A stretch of DNA of 64,000 bases from Desulfosoma sp. (GCA_037481875.1 JBBFKY010000003.1:303235-367234); one strand, 5' to 3'; shown: positions 29,507 to 38,295, counted from the stretch's first letter. Made by a program: numbers and translations. Notes: a model not told the origin generated them from the sequence alone.

Positions 29507-31083
29507 GAACCCCCTCCAGCAGCAAGACTCAAGGACATCCTTTCACGCCTTTGGGCCAAAGCTTCTCTAGCCACCGAACGATCGTCAAAAGGACGAACCT
29601 CGGTGCCCACAATTTGATAGGTTTCGTGCCCCTTGCCCCCGATAAACACAAGATCCTCAGGTTCCGCTCTCATGATGGCCTTCTGAATCGCTTGGCGGCG
29701 ATCCACTTCGATGGTGTAACCACATGGGGGAAGAAACTTATCATTCAAAGAAAACCAGGATTTCCCCGTGGATTGTACGCCGGGTTCAATCTCTTTCACG
29801 ATGGCGTTCGGGTCTTCTGTTCGAGGGTTGTCACTGGTGATGATCACCAGATCTCCAAAGCGGCCGGCTACGGCACCCATAAGGGGCCGCTTGGTTCGAT
29901 CCCTGTCCCCGCCACACCCAAAAACCACCCACAGACGCCCTCTGGCCAATTCTCGAAGGCATTCCAAAGCCTTCTCCATGGCGTCAGGTGTGTGAGCGAA
30001 ATCCACCACCACATCAAAGCCGCAGTCATTATCGATACGCTGGAGTCGACCGTCCACAGCGGCAAGCGCTTGAATTCCCGAAGCTACCAAGTGGGGAGGA
30101 ACGCTCAGGGATTGCACGGCACCAATGGCAGCCAAGATATTGTAAAGGTTAAGACGACCCATAAGAGGCGACGAAACGGAAACCAACCCTCCCGGGCTCT
30201 GGACCGATGCTTCGATGCCCCGCCCCCCAAGTCGGTACCACAAGGGATGTACGGCAGCCCGCCTGTTTTCCGCGGAAAAGGTGCAGGCGGCTGTAGGGAA
30301 ATCCTGAGCGAGCCTTCTGCCGTAGGAGTCATCGCTGTTTATGACCAGGGTCTGAGGGTCATGAGATTTCATGTGTTCAGCAAAAAGACGTCTTTTGGCA
30401 GCAAAATAACGGTCCATGGATTGGTGAAAATCCAGGTGATCCTGGGACAGATTCGTGAAAACACCGACATCGTAAAAAACCCCATCCACTCGTTTCAGCT
30501 CCAAGGCATGGGAGGAAACTTCCATGACCACATGACTCACACCGTCCTTTTTCATTCGGTAAAAAAGACGCTGCAAATGAGCGGCATCCGGTGTGGTCAT
30601 GTCCGCTTTTTCCGTCACCGTTCCCCATCGATACCCCAGAGTGCCTATGACCCCCACTCGGTAGCCGGCATGCACCAAAATGCTTTCCACCAGAAGGGAT
30701 GTGGTGGTCTTGCCGTTTGTCCCTGTAATACCCACTAGGGTCAATGAACGCACCGGATGATCAAAAAAGGCGGCGGCAACCGCAGCCATGGCCTTGCGCG
30801 TATCGTCCACCATCACCACAGGCACTGAAAGCGGAACATGGGGAAGTTTTTCCACCAGAACGGCGCAGGCGCCGCGACGCACCGCATCCTCCACAAAATC
30901 ATGGCCATCCACACGCGACCCGCTCATGGCCACGAAAAGATCGCCCGGGAGAACTCGACGGCTGTCCGTACACAAACCGTTTACCTGCACACGGCGCGGA
31001 CCCAGAATGCATGCGCTCGGCACATGCTCAAACAAAGCCTCCAATGGCTTGACGGGGTTCTCTCGGCTTCCTTGGGAACTCAC
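29503..31083 (-). CDS. murE: UDP-MurNAc-L-Ala-D-Glu:meso-diaminopimelate ligase MurE
   Basis: Adds the third residue of the stem peptide. The 526-residue protein has VGITGTNGKTTTSLLVESIL and, near the C-terminus, SDNPRTEDP. The DNPR motif marks meso-diaminopimelate specificity, so the cell wall is the Gram-negative A1-gamma type. FVAMSGSRVDGHDFVEDAV at the N-terminus mirrors the same domain in MurF. Both ends overlap neighbours by 4 nt. Confidence 0.98.
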   Translation of the reverse strand: MSSQGSRENPVKPLEALFEHVPSACILGPRRVQVNGLCTDSRRVLPGDLFVAMSGSRVDGHDFVEDAVRRGACAVLVEKLPHVPLSVPVVMVDDTRKAMAAVAAAFFDHPVRSLTLVGITGTNGKTTTSLLVESILVHAGYRVGVIGTLGYRWGTVTEKADMTTPDAAHLQRLFYRMKKDGVSHVVMEVSSHALELKRVDGVFYDVGVFTNLSQDHLDFHQSMDRYFAAKRRLFAEHMKSHDPQTLVINSDDSYGRRLAQDFPTAACTFSAENRRAAVHPLWYRLGGRGIEASVQSPGGLVSVSSPLMGRLNLYNILAAIGAVQSLSVPPHLVASGIQALAAVDGRLQRIDNDCGFDVVVDFAHTPDAMEKALECLRELARGRLWVVFGCGGDRDRTKRPLMGAVAGRFGDLVIITSDNPRTEDPNAIVKEIEPGVQSTGKSWFSLNDKFLPPCGYTIEVDRRQAIQKAIMRAEPEDLVFIGGKGHETYQIVGTEVRPFDDRSVAREALAQRRERMSLSLAAGGGS

Positions 31084-33074
31084 GGCACCTCTTCCAACTG
31101 AATCTGCACGGCGGCACCTTTGGGCACCCAGACGCCGGCTTCAGGACGCTGTCGAACTACCCGTCCTCGACCTTCATGCCGTACACTAAAACCCGATTCT
31201 TTAAGCACCATAACCGCCGCTTTCAATGACAACCCTTGAACATTGGGAACCATGACCTTGCCGTCTTCCAGGGAAGTCATAGAGGAGCCTTCCGCCACGG
31301 CTTCACTGCGTGTGGTGGAAACCATTTTCACCACTTGCGGCACCTCTTCCGGTTTTTTGTCAGGCAACACTCCCAGGTATGGCAAGGCCTTTTCCATTAC
31401 CTCCCGAAACACGGGCGCCGCAACCACACCGCCATAGTGTTCCGGCTGGGGTTCATGAATGACCACCGTCAAGACCAAACGAGGACGGGTTGCCGGGGCA
31501 AAACCCACGAAAACGGAAGTATACTTGTCCGCAGAATACCGACGTGTTCCAGGTTCCACCACCTGCGCCGTGCCTGTCTTACCGGCGGTGGTGTATTGAG
31601 CCAGAGCCGCCTTGGTTCCCGTTCCTCCCGGTTCCACCACGCCCTGCATCAATTCTCGAAGTTTTGCCGCCGTTGCCGGACCGAGCACACGACGTTCTTC
31701 ATCCTGGCCAAGAACCTTAACAAGTTGCCCCTGCGCATTGATGACGGCTTTCGCCACCCTCGGCGTCTTTAAAACACCTCCATTGGCAATGGCCGCCACG
31801 GCACAGGTCAGCTGCAAGCCTGTCACGGTGACGCCCTGGCCAAAAGCCGTCACCGCCAAGTCAATGGGACGCCAGGACGCGAGAGGGCGAAGAGTCCCGG
31901 ACACCTCTCCGTGTAAGTCCACACCGGTCTTTTTGCCGAAGCCGAATTGATCCAAGTACCTGTAAAACCGTTCAGCCCCAAGAGCGTCCGCCAATTTGAG
32001 CGCTCCGATGTTGCTGGAAAATTTCAGCACTTCCGCAACGGTCAACCAACCGTGGGGATGAACATCGCGAATGATGTGGCTCGCCACTTGGATCCTTCCG
32101 TTTTCACAGAAGATGCGATCTTCCGGTTTGGCCGCTTTTACGTCCAACACGGCGGCCAAAAGAAAAGTTTTGAAAGAACTTCCCGGTTCAAAGGTATCGG
32201 TGATGGCTCTGTTACGCCATTCTGCAGGCTGGTGGCTGCCGTAATTATTGGGATCAAAACCCGGCCACACCGCCAAAGCCATGATCTCAAAAGTATGGGC
32301 ATCCATGAGGATCACTTGGCCAGCCGCAGCTTGATGCTTTTCAACGGCCTTTGCCAAAGCCTGCTCGCTCACCGACTGCAGATACCCATCCAGCGCCAGC
32401 TGTAATCCGTAACGTTCTTCGGGAACCGGAGGCGGAGTCTCCCGAAGCCAGATCTTGCGACGTCCTCCATCTCGAAAAGCCGTCGTTGTCCGCGGTGATT
32501 GCCGCAAAAGGCCGTCGTAAACCTTCTCGATGCCTTCCAGACCGACCCCGTCAAGGCCCACAAAACCTACAACATGACCTCCCGCATTTTTGAAAGGATA
32601 ATACCGCCGCCACTCAGGAAGAATCCCAATCCCAGGAAGTTTCAAAGCTTCAACCTGCATGGCTTCTTCCATGGAAAGCCCGCGCCGAAGCCGAATAAAC
32701 CTTTTGTTTTGACGCAACTTCTGTTCCAGCTTGTCGGCCGGCTCTCCTACGATGCGCGCCAATTGGACGGCCGTTGACTTCGGGTCCTGGATGAGCCCAC
32801 CATCAGCGAATAAGCATGGAGATTTCAGGGACAGGGCAAGGTCCAATCCTCGCCGGTCCAGAATCTTTCCTCGGTAAACGGGAACATCGACCACACTCTG
32901 GGCCTGTCCGACTTGAATCTCCTTCCATTTCGCATGGTCCAAAACCTGAAGATAAAAGGAACGGGCCAAGATAGCTGCGCAAATGAGAAAACCAAACCCT
33001 TGGAGCAAACGACACGAAAACCAAAACCGAAAGCCCGGCCTCTTCTTTCCGGTTCGTTGCTCTTCCCCTTGCAT
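31080..33074 (-). CDS. ftsI: Septal transpeptidase FtsI (PBP3) with C-terminal PASTA domain
   Basis: A class B penicillin-binding protein that cross-links septal peptidoglycan. The 664-residue protein has an N-terminal transmembrane helix (about 18-40), a PBP dimerisation domain (VYRGKILDRRGLDLALSL), and a transpeptidase domain with the nucleophile motif SSFK (EPGSSFKTFL), SSN (KFSSNIGALKLAD) and KTG (TAGKTGTAQV). A PASTA domain of about 60 residues closes it (MVPNVQGLSLKAAVMVLKES). PASTA is characteristic of PBP2x/SpoVD-type enzymes and unusual in Gram-negative FtsI. It overlaps murE by 4 nt. Confidence 0.97.
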   Translation of the reverse strand: MQGEEQRTGKKRPGFRFWFSCRLLQGFGFLICAAILARSFYLQVLDHAKWKEIQVGQAQSVVDVPVYRGKILDRRGLDLALSLKSPCLFADGGLIQDPKSTAVQLARIVGEPADKLEQKLRQNKRFIRLRRGLSMEEAMQVEALKLPGIGILPEWRRYYPFKNAGGHVVGFVGLDGVGLEGIEKVYDGLLRQSPRTTTAFRDGGRRKIWLRETPPPVPEERYGLQLALDGYLQSVSEQALAKAVEKHQAAAGQVILMDAHTFEIMALAVWPGFDPNNYGSHQPAEWRNRAITDTFEPGSSFKTFLLAAVLDVKAAKPEDRIFCENGRIQVASHIIRDVHPHGWLTVAEVLKFSSNIGALKLADALGAERFYRYLDQFGFGKKTGVDLHGEVSGTLRPLASWRPIDLAVTAFGQGVTVTGLQLTCAVAAIANGGVLKTPRVAKAVINAQGQLVKVLGQDEERRVLGPATAAKLRELMQGVVEPGGTGTKAALAQYTTAGKTGTAQVVEPGTRRYSADKYTSVFVGFAPATRPRLVLTVVIHEPQPEHYGGVVAAPVFREVMEKALPYLGVLPDKKPEEVPQVVKMVSTTRSEAVAEGSSMTSLEDGKVMVPNVQGLSLKAAVMVLKESGFSVRHEGRGRVVRQRPEAGVWVPKGAAVQIQLEEVP

Positions 33075-33132
33075 AACGCACCCTTTAATTCACATCGTGC
33101 TTTGGCCCAAAAATCCTTCACATCTCCGGCCG

Positions 33133-33396
33133 TCAGGGCTCAGGAACATACCACCGCTCCGTCTCCCGAGGCTCCCGCAACCGAAATTGACTGTGAGCCA
33201 AAGACCGCATGGAATCGGGAGCCTGCAGCCTTCCCCATTCCAGTTCCACTCGGCGCTTCACCTCAAACCATTTGCCATATTCCTGCTGTAGCTGCATAAG
33301 ACGATAACTGTCACTCACCTGCCGGGTTTGAAGCCACATATAGGATGCAGCCAGCCCGATTCCGATCACCCCCAAAAGAATCAGCAACACACGCAT
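33133..33396 (-). CDS. ftsL: Cell division protein FtsL
   Basis: An 87-residue bitopic protein with one N-terminal transmembrane helix (LLILLGVIGIGLAASYMWLQ) and a short coiled-coil ectodomain (RLMQLQQEYGKWFEVKRRVELEWGRL) ending in an amphipathic piece. The sequence is poorly conserved in the family. The assignment rests on size, topology and position between rsmH and ftsI. It would form the FtsQLB complex. Confidence 0.85.
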   Translation of the reverse strand: MRVLLILLGVIGIGLAASYMWLQTRQVSDSYRLMQLQQEYGKWFEVKRRVELEWGRLQAPDSMRSLAHSQFRLREPRETERWYVPEP

Positions 33397-33426
33397 CGCT
33401 TCTTTTTCCTTGAGCTACTTCGCCCA

Positions 33427-34401
33427 TCAGGGCTGCTTTTCGACAGCCCGCAACCTGGCACTTCGAGCGCGAGGATTCCTCGCCACTTCTTCTGCTTGAG
33501 GTCGAATCGGTTTTCGAGTCACGAGTTTCACCAGAGGACGGCCTTCACAACGACATACCGGAACATCCCGAGGACACCGGCATGATTTGGCCCATTCTTG
33601 AAAAAAGCGCTTCACCAGCCGATCCTCCAAGGAATGAAAGCTCACCACCACAAAACGTCCTCCAGGCTTCAACATGTGCAACGCAGAATTTAAGAATCGC
33701 TCCAGAACCTCCAATTCCCGATTGACAGCCATGCGAAGGGCAAGAAAGGTCCGTGTCGCCGGATGAAGACGCCGTGTATCGGCGCTCTTGGGAACAACCG
33801 CCGTTATAATTTCGGCAAGGTCCGTCGTGGTTTCAAAGGGTCGAAACTGCCGACGAGCGCACACGGCCGCGGCAATGCGACGCGCGAACCGCTCTTCCCC
33901 CAAATCCCGAATCAGACGCGCCAGATCTTCTTCAGGCAGGGTGTTGACCAAATGGGCCGCCGTGACTCCCTCCGCTCGATTCATCCTCATGTCCAACGGC
34001 CCCTCCTGAAAAAAACTGAAGCCCCGTCGAGGATCGTCCAACTGATCGGACGAGACTCCCAAATCGGCCACCAAACCGTCCACGGCAGGCCATCCATGCC
34101 AGGTCAAAACATCAAGCAACTTGTCGAAAGGAGACCATTCCAGGACCACTCGCAATCCATAAGAGGCTAAACGGCTCCGTACGCGATCCACAGCCTCTCG
34201 ATCCCAATCCACACCGAGAAGAAGGCCGTCCGGGGCCGAAGCTTCCAGTATTGCCTCGGCATAACTTCCACCCCCCACGGTGGCATCCACGTATCGACCC
34301 CCGGAGCGACACTTGAGCAAACCGATAACTTCCTTCAGCAGAACCGGAGCATGGCGGCTCGACGAGGGACAAGTCGGCTTCACGTCATTCAGCCTGTCCA
34401 C
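33427..34401 (-). CDS. rsmH: 16S rRNA m4C1402 methyltransferase RsmH (MraW)
   Basis: N4-methylates C1402 in the 16S rRNA P site. The 324-residue protein begins HAPVLLKEVIGLL and shows the SAM motif DATVGGGSYAEAIL, DLGVSSDQLDDPRRGFSF, ALRMAVNRELEVLERFL and VVSFHSLEDRLVKRFF, all family signatures. It is second in the dcw cluster, 22 nt after mraZ. Confidence 0.98.
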   Translation of the reverse strand: MDRLNDVKPTCPSSSRHAPVLLKEVIGLLKCRSGGRYVDATVGGGSYAEAILEASAPDGLLLGVDWDREAVDRVRSRLASYGLRVVLEWSPFDKLLDVLTWHGWPAVDGLVADLGVSSDQLDDPRRGFSFFQEGPLDMRMNRAEGVTAAHLVNTLPEEDLARLIRDLGEERFARRIAAAVCARRQFRPFETTTDLAEIITAVVPKSADTRRLHPATRTFLALRMAVNRELEVLERFLNSALHMLKPGGRFVVVSFHSLEDRLVKRFFQEWAKSCRCPRDVPVCRCEGRPLVKLVTRKPIRPQAEEVARNPRARSARLRAVEKQP

Positions 34402-34423
34402 TGCCTAGAAAGAAACGTCCCCA

Positions 34424-34876
34424 TCAGGAGTAGGCCTCCTTACTGAGACGCTCAAAATTGTCCGCAGCCCATTTGTCATATTCGCGCCACTGGCTCATAT
34501 CCCAAATCTCAATGTGGTCCAAACTACCCACCACCAAAACCTCTTGCTGAATACTCGCCCGCTCCCGATGCAGGGATGGAATCAAAATGCGCCCCTGTTT
34601 GTCGATTTCAGACTCCACACCGCTGGCAATGTAATAACGGATCAGAGCCCGATAGTCCTCGTGCAGGCCAGCCTTGGCCATGATTTTTTCTTCTAGGATT
34701 TCCCAGACTTCGGGAGGATAGGCATCCAGCCATCGAGGACCGGCGGCCAAAATGAGACCGTCCGTGTAGTTTTGCTGTAATGTTTCTCGCAGCTTGGTGG
34801 GAATCCGAAGGCGCCCCTTGTCATCCAAGCGCACCACAAATTGACCTCGAAACCGCGGCGTCTTGAGGAGCCCCAC
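34424..34876 (-). CDS. mraZ: Transcriptional regulator MraZ
   Basis: A DNA-binding repressor/regulator of the dcw operon with two SpoVT/AbrB-like halves: FRGQFVVRLDDKGRLRIPTKLRE and VESEIDKQGRILIPSLHRE. I start at the GTG at 34876, giving a 150-residue protein starting at VGLLKTPRFRGQF, close to the 152 of E. coli. AAGGGGG lies 5 nt upstream. The longer frame to the ATG at 34918 is rejected because that ATG lies inside the predicted -10 box and its extra codons coincide with the MraZ operator repeats. Confidence 0.9.
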   Translation of the reverse strand: MGLLKTPRFRGQFVVRLDDKGRLRIPTKLRETLQQNYTDGLILAAGPRWLDAYPPEVWEILEEKIMAKAGLHEDYRALIRYYIASGVESEIDKQGRILIPSLHRERASIQQEVLVVGSLDHIEIWDMSQWREYDKWAADNFERLSKEAYS

Positions 34877-34881
34877 TTTTT

Positions 34882-34906
34882 CCCCCTTTTTCACCACTTT
34901 TCCCCA
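34882..34906 (-). promoter_or_regulatory. MraZ operator repeats in the mraZ leader
   Basis: Read on the minus strand, G-rich pentamers recur every 10 nt with A-rich 5-nt spacers: TGGGG, TGGTG, GGGGG, and a further TGGGG one base out of phase. This matches known MraZ boxes (TGGGN with 5-nt spacers). They lie just downstream of the predicted transcription start, suited to autorepression. Confidence 0.75.
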
Positions 34907-34915
34907 CCTGGAGCA

Positions 34916-34944
34916 CATCTAGCACCACATGTTTTCCATGTCAA
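34916..34944 (-). promoter_or_regulatory. Predicted promoter of the dcw cluster
   Basis: On the minus strand TTGACA (34939-34944) and TAGATG (34916-34921) are 17 nt apart. Transcription would start near 34909, just before the MraZ boxes, and drive mraZ through at least murD. No other promoter is needed inside the tightly packed mraZ-murF block. Confidence 0.65.
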
Positions 34945-35225
34945 ACGCAAAGAGGTGCGACGAAGCGGTAAAGGGAAAAATTTTTATAGAAAAAGAGAGG
35001 CATGAAACTTTCAGTGACTTTGATAGGTTACTGGATGCTGGAAGCTTTTGGAAAAGGGTTGAGAATCCTAACCGGTCACAAGACGTGCGGGGGCGGGCGG
35101 ACATCCCATTCCTTCCCCCGAGAGCGTTGAAACCTGAAAGCCGTTTCGCTGTCTTCCCGGAAAGGTTGAAACGGCACAGACCCTTGGGTTCGTCCTCGAG
35201 AGTCGCTGGTCATGGGGCGGACACA
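34945..35225. other. Spacer upstream of the mraZ promoter
   Basis: No gene is supported. Apart from a purine-rich stretch around 34970-35000 I see nothing specific. The repeat element at 35226-35352 closes it on the right. Confidence 0.5.
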
Positions 35226-35352
35226 TAGGAGGCTGTCCGAGAACTCGCCATACCGAGGTGTTTCATGGCATATCAAGGTAGGGGCGAGGCGGCGCCTCGC
35301 CTCTACGTCTTGGCCTGACATCGTTCATTCTAAGTGATCGAACAAGCTCCTA
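35226..35352. repeat. Miniature inverted-repeat element, copy B
   Basis: The left end is TAGGAGGCTGTCCGAGAA. The right end, read on the other strand, is TAGGAGCTTGTTCGA. The core palindrome GTAGGGGCGAGGCGGCGCC with its inverted half lies at 35278-35306. At 127 bp it is the shortest and cleanest copy. The right-end CTA provides the TAG stop codon of the adjoining membrane-protein gene. Confidence 0.75.
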
Positions 35353-36597
35353 GAACACTTTCGGCGGTGCAAGCACCTCCAAGCGTATTTTTTTCACACT
35401 CTTCCCCCGCATTTCCAAGACTTGAAGTCGATAAGGCTCCAAAACCACTTGGTCGCCCGGTTGAGGAATGCGTCCCAGGGCTTTTTGGACCAGTCCGCCA
35501 AGGGTTTTGACTCCTTCTTCAGGAAGATTCAAATGAAGCCATCGATTCAAATCCCGCACCAGAAGCCGCCCTTCGACCATGTAAGTCGCCTCTCCAACTT
35601 TTCGCACCCAACGTGGCTGCGGGTCATGTTCATCCTGAATCTCCCCGACAATTTCTTCCAGCACATCTTCCATGGTCACAATGCCCGTAACCTCTCCATA
35701 TTCATCGACGACAATGCTGAGATGGGCTCGTTCCTTTTTGAAATTGAGCAACTGCTGCCGAAGGCTTCGAAGTTCAGGAACAAAGTTTGGAGGTCTCACA
35801 ATGCTTCTCAAATGAAAAGAAGCCCCTCGAGGTTGCAGGAAAAAGTCCCGTTCGTGAATAAAGCCAACGATATTGCTGGGATCTTCTCTGTAGACGGGAT
35901 AGCGCGCATATTTATGTGTTTCGATGGTCCGGTAAATTTCTTCGTAGGTCGCATCCAAACGCACACTTACCACGTCGCGAAGGGGGACGGCGATGTCCCC
36001 CACCTGCACCTTTTCCATGGCCAAAATTCCCAGAAGCATCTCTTTCTTTTCCTCATCCAGAATACCTTCCTCGGTCCCAGCTTTAATGACCATAGCGATT
36101 TCTTCTTCGGTCCATCGAACAGGGCGTATGGGTTTTTGAAGGCCGAAGAGACGAATCAAGCCTTTGGCTGCCAGGGACAAGAGATGCACCACGGGATAGC
36201 AGAGGCGAATGCACCAGAGAAGAACCGGAGCCACAGTCACGACAATGTTTTCGGCATAATAGACGCCTATGGTCTTGGGCGTTATTTCGGCAAAGACAAG
36301 AAGACACACGGTGATAGTGGCGGTGGCCACCCACACTCCCTTGTCGCCCAGAAAATGGATGGCCAAGGCCGTTGCCAGGGCCGAAACGGCTACGTTCACC
36401 AGGTTGTTATAGAAGAGCAAAGTGGAGATGAGTTTTTCCGGGTCCTTGAGGATTCCTCGTGCCAAGCGCGCCCGCCTGTCGAATCGGGCTCTCTGGCGCA
36501 GCCGCATGCGATCCACGGCCATGTAGGCCGTCTCGGATCCTGAAAAAAAAGCCGAAAAACCCAAAAGAAGGACTAAGATCACCATGTCTTTTGCCAT
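35350..36597 (-). CDS. CNNM/HlyC-CorC family membrane protein (DUF21-CBS)
   Basis: A 415-residue protein: DUF21/CNNM transmembrane domain (three to four helices, about 5-165; starts VILVLLLGFSAFFSGSETAYMAV), a paired CBS domain (DVVSVRLDATYEEIYRTIETHKYARYPV; HLSIVVDEYGEVTGIVTMEDVLEEIVGEI), and a C-terminal CorC_HlyC domain. Relatives are Mg2+/Co2+ transport or sensing proteins, formerly called haemolysins; haemolysis is not implied. The stop codon TAG belongs to the terminal repeat of the element at 35226-35352. It stands alone, divergent from the structured leader at 36675. Confidence 0.9.
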   Translation of the reverse strand: MAKDMVILVLLLGFSAFFSGSETAYMAVDRMRLRQRARFDRRARLARGILKDPEKLISTLLFYNNLVNVAVSALATALAIHFLGDKGVWVATATITVCLLVFAEITPKTIGVYYAENIVVTVAPVLLWCIRLCYPVVHLLSLAAKGLIRLFGLQKPIRPVRWTEEEIAMVIKAGTEEGILDEEKKEMLLGILAMEKVQVGDIAVPLRDVVSVRLDATYEEIYRTIETHKYARYPVYREDPSNIVGFIHERDFFLQPRGASFHLRSIVRPPNFVPELRSLRQQLLNFKKERAHLSIVVDEYGEVTGIVTMEDVLEEIVGEIQDEHDPQPRWVRKVGEATYMVEGRLLVRDLNRWLHLNLPEEGVKTLGGLVQKALGRIPQPGDQVVLEPYRLQVLEMRGKSVKKIRLEVLAPPKVF

Positions 36598-36674
36598 AAA
36601 AGTGCTTCCCTCTTCTTGACCTGCTGTATGCTACACCCTTGCCTTCGCCCCACCAATCATGTTAATGACACTTC

Positions 36675-36772
36675 GGGTCTGGGAAATGCCTTCCGGGGTA
36701 TGTCCCTTAGACCTAAAAAGCCTCTGCTAAGCCCGTCCGGCCTTCCCTCCAACCAGCAGAGGCTTTTTTTTT
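36675..36772 (+). ncRNA. Structured leader or small RNA with intrinsic terminator
   Basis: Two hairpins lie in tandem on the plus strand. The first (36675-36714) pairs GGTCT with AGACC, GGGA with TCCC, and ATGCC with GGTAT. The second pairs AGCCTCTGCT (36719-36728) with AGCAGAGGCT (36755-36764) and ends in nine T, a strong terminator. No plus-strand gene lies upstream. It is therefore either a small RNA or an attenuating leader for the 64-residue gene that starts 34 nt beyond. It matches no riboswitch class I know. Confidence 0.55.
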
Positions 36773-36805
36773 CACACAACTACATTACCAAAACGGGGGT
36801 AAAGT

Positions 36806-37000
36806 ATGAACGCCGACGACGAGATGATCCTCAAGATTGCCAAGGAAATTGTCATCAAATTCATCGAACTGGGCAGAGTGTCTCCCACCAATTTTGAAGG
36901 CACTTTTCGATCTGTCTTTTGGGCTGTCAAGAATACACTTGTGGATTCAAGGGCTTCGGCTTTGGGTACCGCATTGCTGGAAACCACTGAAGAGACCTAA
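36806..37000 (+). CDS. Small conserved-looking helical protein of unknown function
   Basis: A 64-residue protein with GGGGGTAAAGT before its ATG, a good ribosome site. The sequence is acidic at the start and mostly helical (ILKIAKEIVIKFIELGRVSPTNFEG, then FRSVFWAVKNTLVDS). The pattern helix-SPTNFEG-helix loosely recalls the N-terminal segment of MucR/Ros-type regulators, but there is no zinc finger, so I do not assign a function. Codon use looks like the neighbours. Its transcription may be controlled by the terminator hairpin just upstream. Confidence 0.6.
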   Translation: MNADDEMILKIAKEIVIKFIELGRVSPTNFEGTFRSVFWAVKNTLVDSRASALGTALLETTEET

Positions 37001-37052
37001 TCCGCCTTCCAAGACAAGTTCCGAGCACCGTCTTCACATGTTGCACAGGGAT

Positions 37053-37096
37053 AAAAAAACCGCCGACTTCCCCCTCAAAGCGGTGTGCCGGCGGCT
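37053..37096 (-). terminator. Intrinsic terminator after acpP
   Basis: On the minus strand a GCCGCCG/CGGCGG stem is followed by seven T (A-run 37053-37059 on the plus strand). It lies about 30 nt beyond the acpP stop codon. Confidence 0.8.
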
Positions 37097-37126
37097 GCAG
37101 GTCAAGAACAAAAAGCGTTAAGACAT

Positions 37127-37372
37127 TCAAGCAGCCTGTAACTTTTCGATATAGTCATATATGTCTTGAACTGTTCGAATCTTTTCCGCTTCCTCGTCGG
37201 GGATTTCCACATCAAAAGCTTCTTCCAAGGCCATGATCAGTTCCACTACATCCAGAGAATCAGCTCCAAGGTCGTCGATGACATGAGCCTGGGGTGTGAT
37301 GGCGTCTTTTTCCACACCTAGCTGGTTGGCGATGATGTCCACCACTTTGGCCTTCATTGCGTTGATGTCCAT
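37127..37372 (-). CDS. acpP: Acyl carrier protein
   Basis: Carries growing acyl chains on a phosphopantetheine arm. The 81-residue acidic four-helix protein has the attachment motif [14 protein letters not shown] with Ser39. The start region overlaps the end of the TetR-family gene by 19 nt, so the two are co-transcribed. No other fatty acid synthesis gene adjoins, which is unusual for acpP. The pairing with a regulator suggests feedback on lipid synthesis. Confidence 0.95.
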   Translation of the reverse strand: MDINAMKAKVVDIIANQLGVEKDAITPQAHVIDDLGADSLDVVELIMALEEAFDVEIPDEEAEKIRTVQDIYDYIEKLQAA

Positions 37373-38295
37373 GACATGTCCTCCTCTCTTTTTTTAGGCT
37401 TATTGACGAATCCATAGAAAAGCACTTCCCGTACCGTCGGCAGTTCTTTGACCAAAGAATAGGAGCAGTCTTGGGCCAGCCAGCGTTGAATCACGCCGTG
37501 AATAAAACCCATACTGCCATGAAACACGGTGTAAAAATTGACATCTTTGAGTACATTCTGGAGGCGGGCTTGACGGATTTTGCGCTTGAGGCGAGGTATC
37601 CGGCGCATGATTTTTTCTACGTAAAGATCTTGAAGTCGCTCATCCAGATCCGGATGCTCGTGGACCATGACCCTGTAAAGCCCCTGGTTTTTGTCAAAGA
37701 ACGCAAAGTAGATGTAGAGGTACTTTTCAATCATGGACAGCACATCGTCTTCACTGTCCAAAACCCGCTCCGCTTCTGCTTCCAGTTCCTTCAGGCGAAT
37801 CTGAACCAATTGGTGAAAGAGGTTTTCCTTACTGGGAAAATGTCGATAAATGGTTCCCTTGCCCACCTCGGCCCTTTCGGCGATTTCATCCATGGTCGCC
37901 TGGTGAAAACCTTTATGAGAAAAGACTTCCTGTGCCGCGATAAGAATCCGTTCCCGCGTGTTGCGCCCTTCGGCATGACGTGAAGCCCTTTCGCCACTGG
38001 ACTGTTCCACCAGGACGGCCAAAAGCTTTTCCAAAAGATCCGGTTCCGATAAACCCCATTCGGCTGCCGCATGACGAAACGCACGCACGAGAACCGAGGC
38101 CGCAGGGCGGGAAGCGACGGGAAGATGACTCCATTCCACAAGAACCGCTTCAAAAGCCTGAACCAGCTGATCGCTCGTGTGTCCATCTTGGCTTCCTCGA
38201 AAAAACCCGGAAAAAACCCGAGCCAGTTCCTGAGGGTTTTTCCTGATGGCAACGTCTTTTAAAAGGGTTGCCCACGTAGACTGCGGCTTTGTCAT
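37354..38295 (-). CDS. TetR-family regulator with an N-terminal extension
   Basis: A 313-residue protein, about 100 longer than usual for TetR. The canonical helix-turn-helix is at about 113-165 ([44 protein letters not shown]). The first ~105 residues form a separate, helix-rich domain with no Met inside it, so a shorter start would have to be non-ATG. The C-terminal ligand domain has [20 protein letters not shown], as in fatty-acid-responsive TetR proteins. It overlaps acpP by 19 nt. A perfect 16-bp palindrome lies 31 nt upstream of its start and is the likely operator. Confidence 0.85.
   Translation of the reverse strand: MTKPQSTWATLLKDVAIRKNPQELARVFSGFFRGSQDGHTSDQLVQAFEAVLVEWSHLPVASRPAASVLVRAFRHAAAEWGLSEPDLLEKLLAVLVEQSSGERASRHAEGRNTRERILIAAQEVFSHKGFHQATMDEIAERAEVGKGTIYRHFPSKENLFHQLVQIRLKELEAEAERVLDSEDDVLSMIEKYLYIYFAFFDKNQGLYRVMVHEHPDLDERLQDLYVEKIMRRIPRLKRKIRQARLQNVLKDVNFYTVFHGSMGFIHGVIQRWLAQDCSYSLVKELPTVREVLFYGFVNKPKKREEDMSWTSTQ

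Noticed and set aside
29551-30738. 395-residue plus-strand open frame
   Set aside because: Antisense to murE, whose motifs are complete.
34874-34918. Upstream ATG start for mraZ
   Set aside because: It lies in the -10 box of the only good promoter, and its codons coincide with the MraZ operator repeats.
35422-36543. 373-residue plus-strand open frame
   Set aside because: Antisense to the CNNM/HlyC gene.
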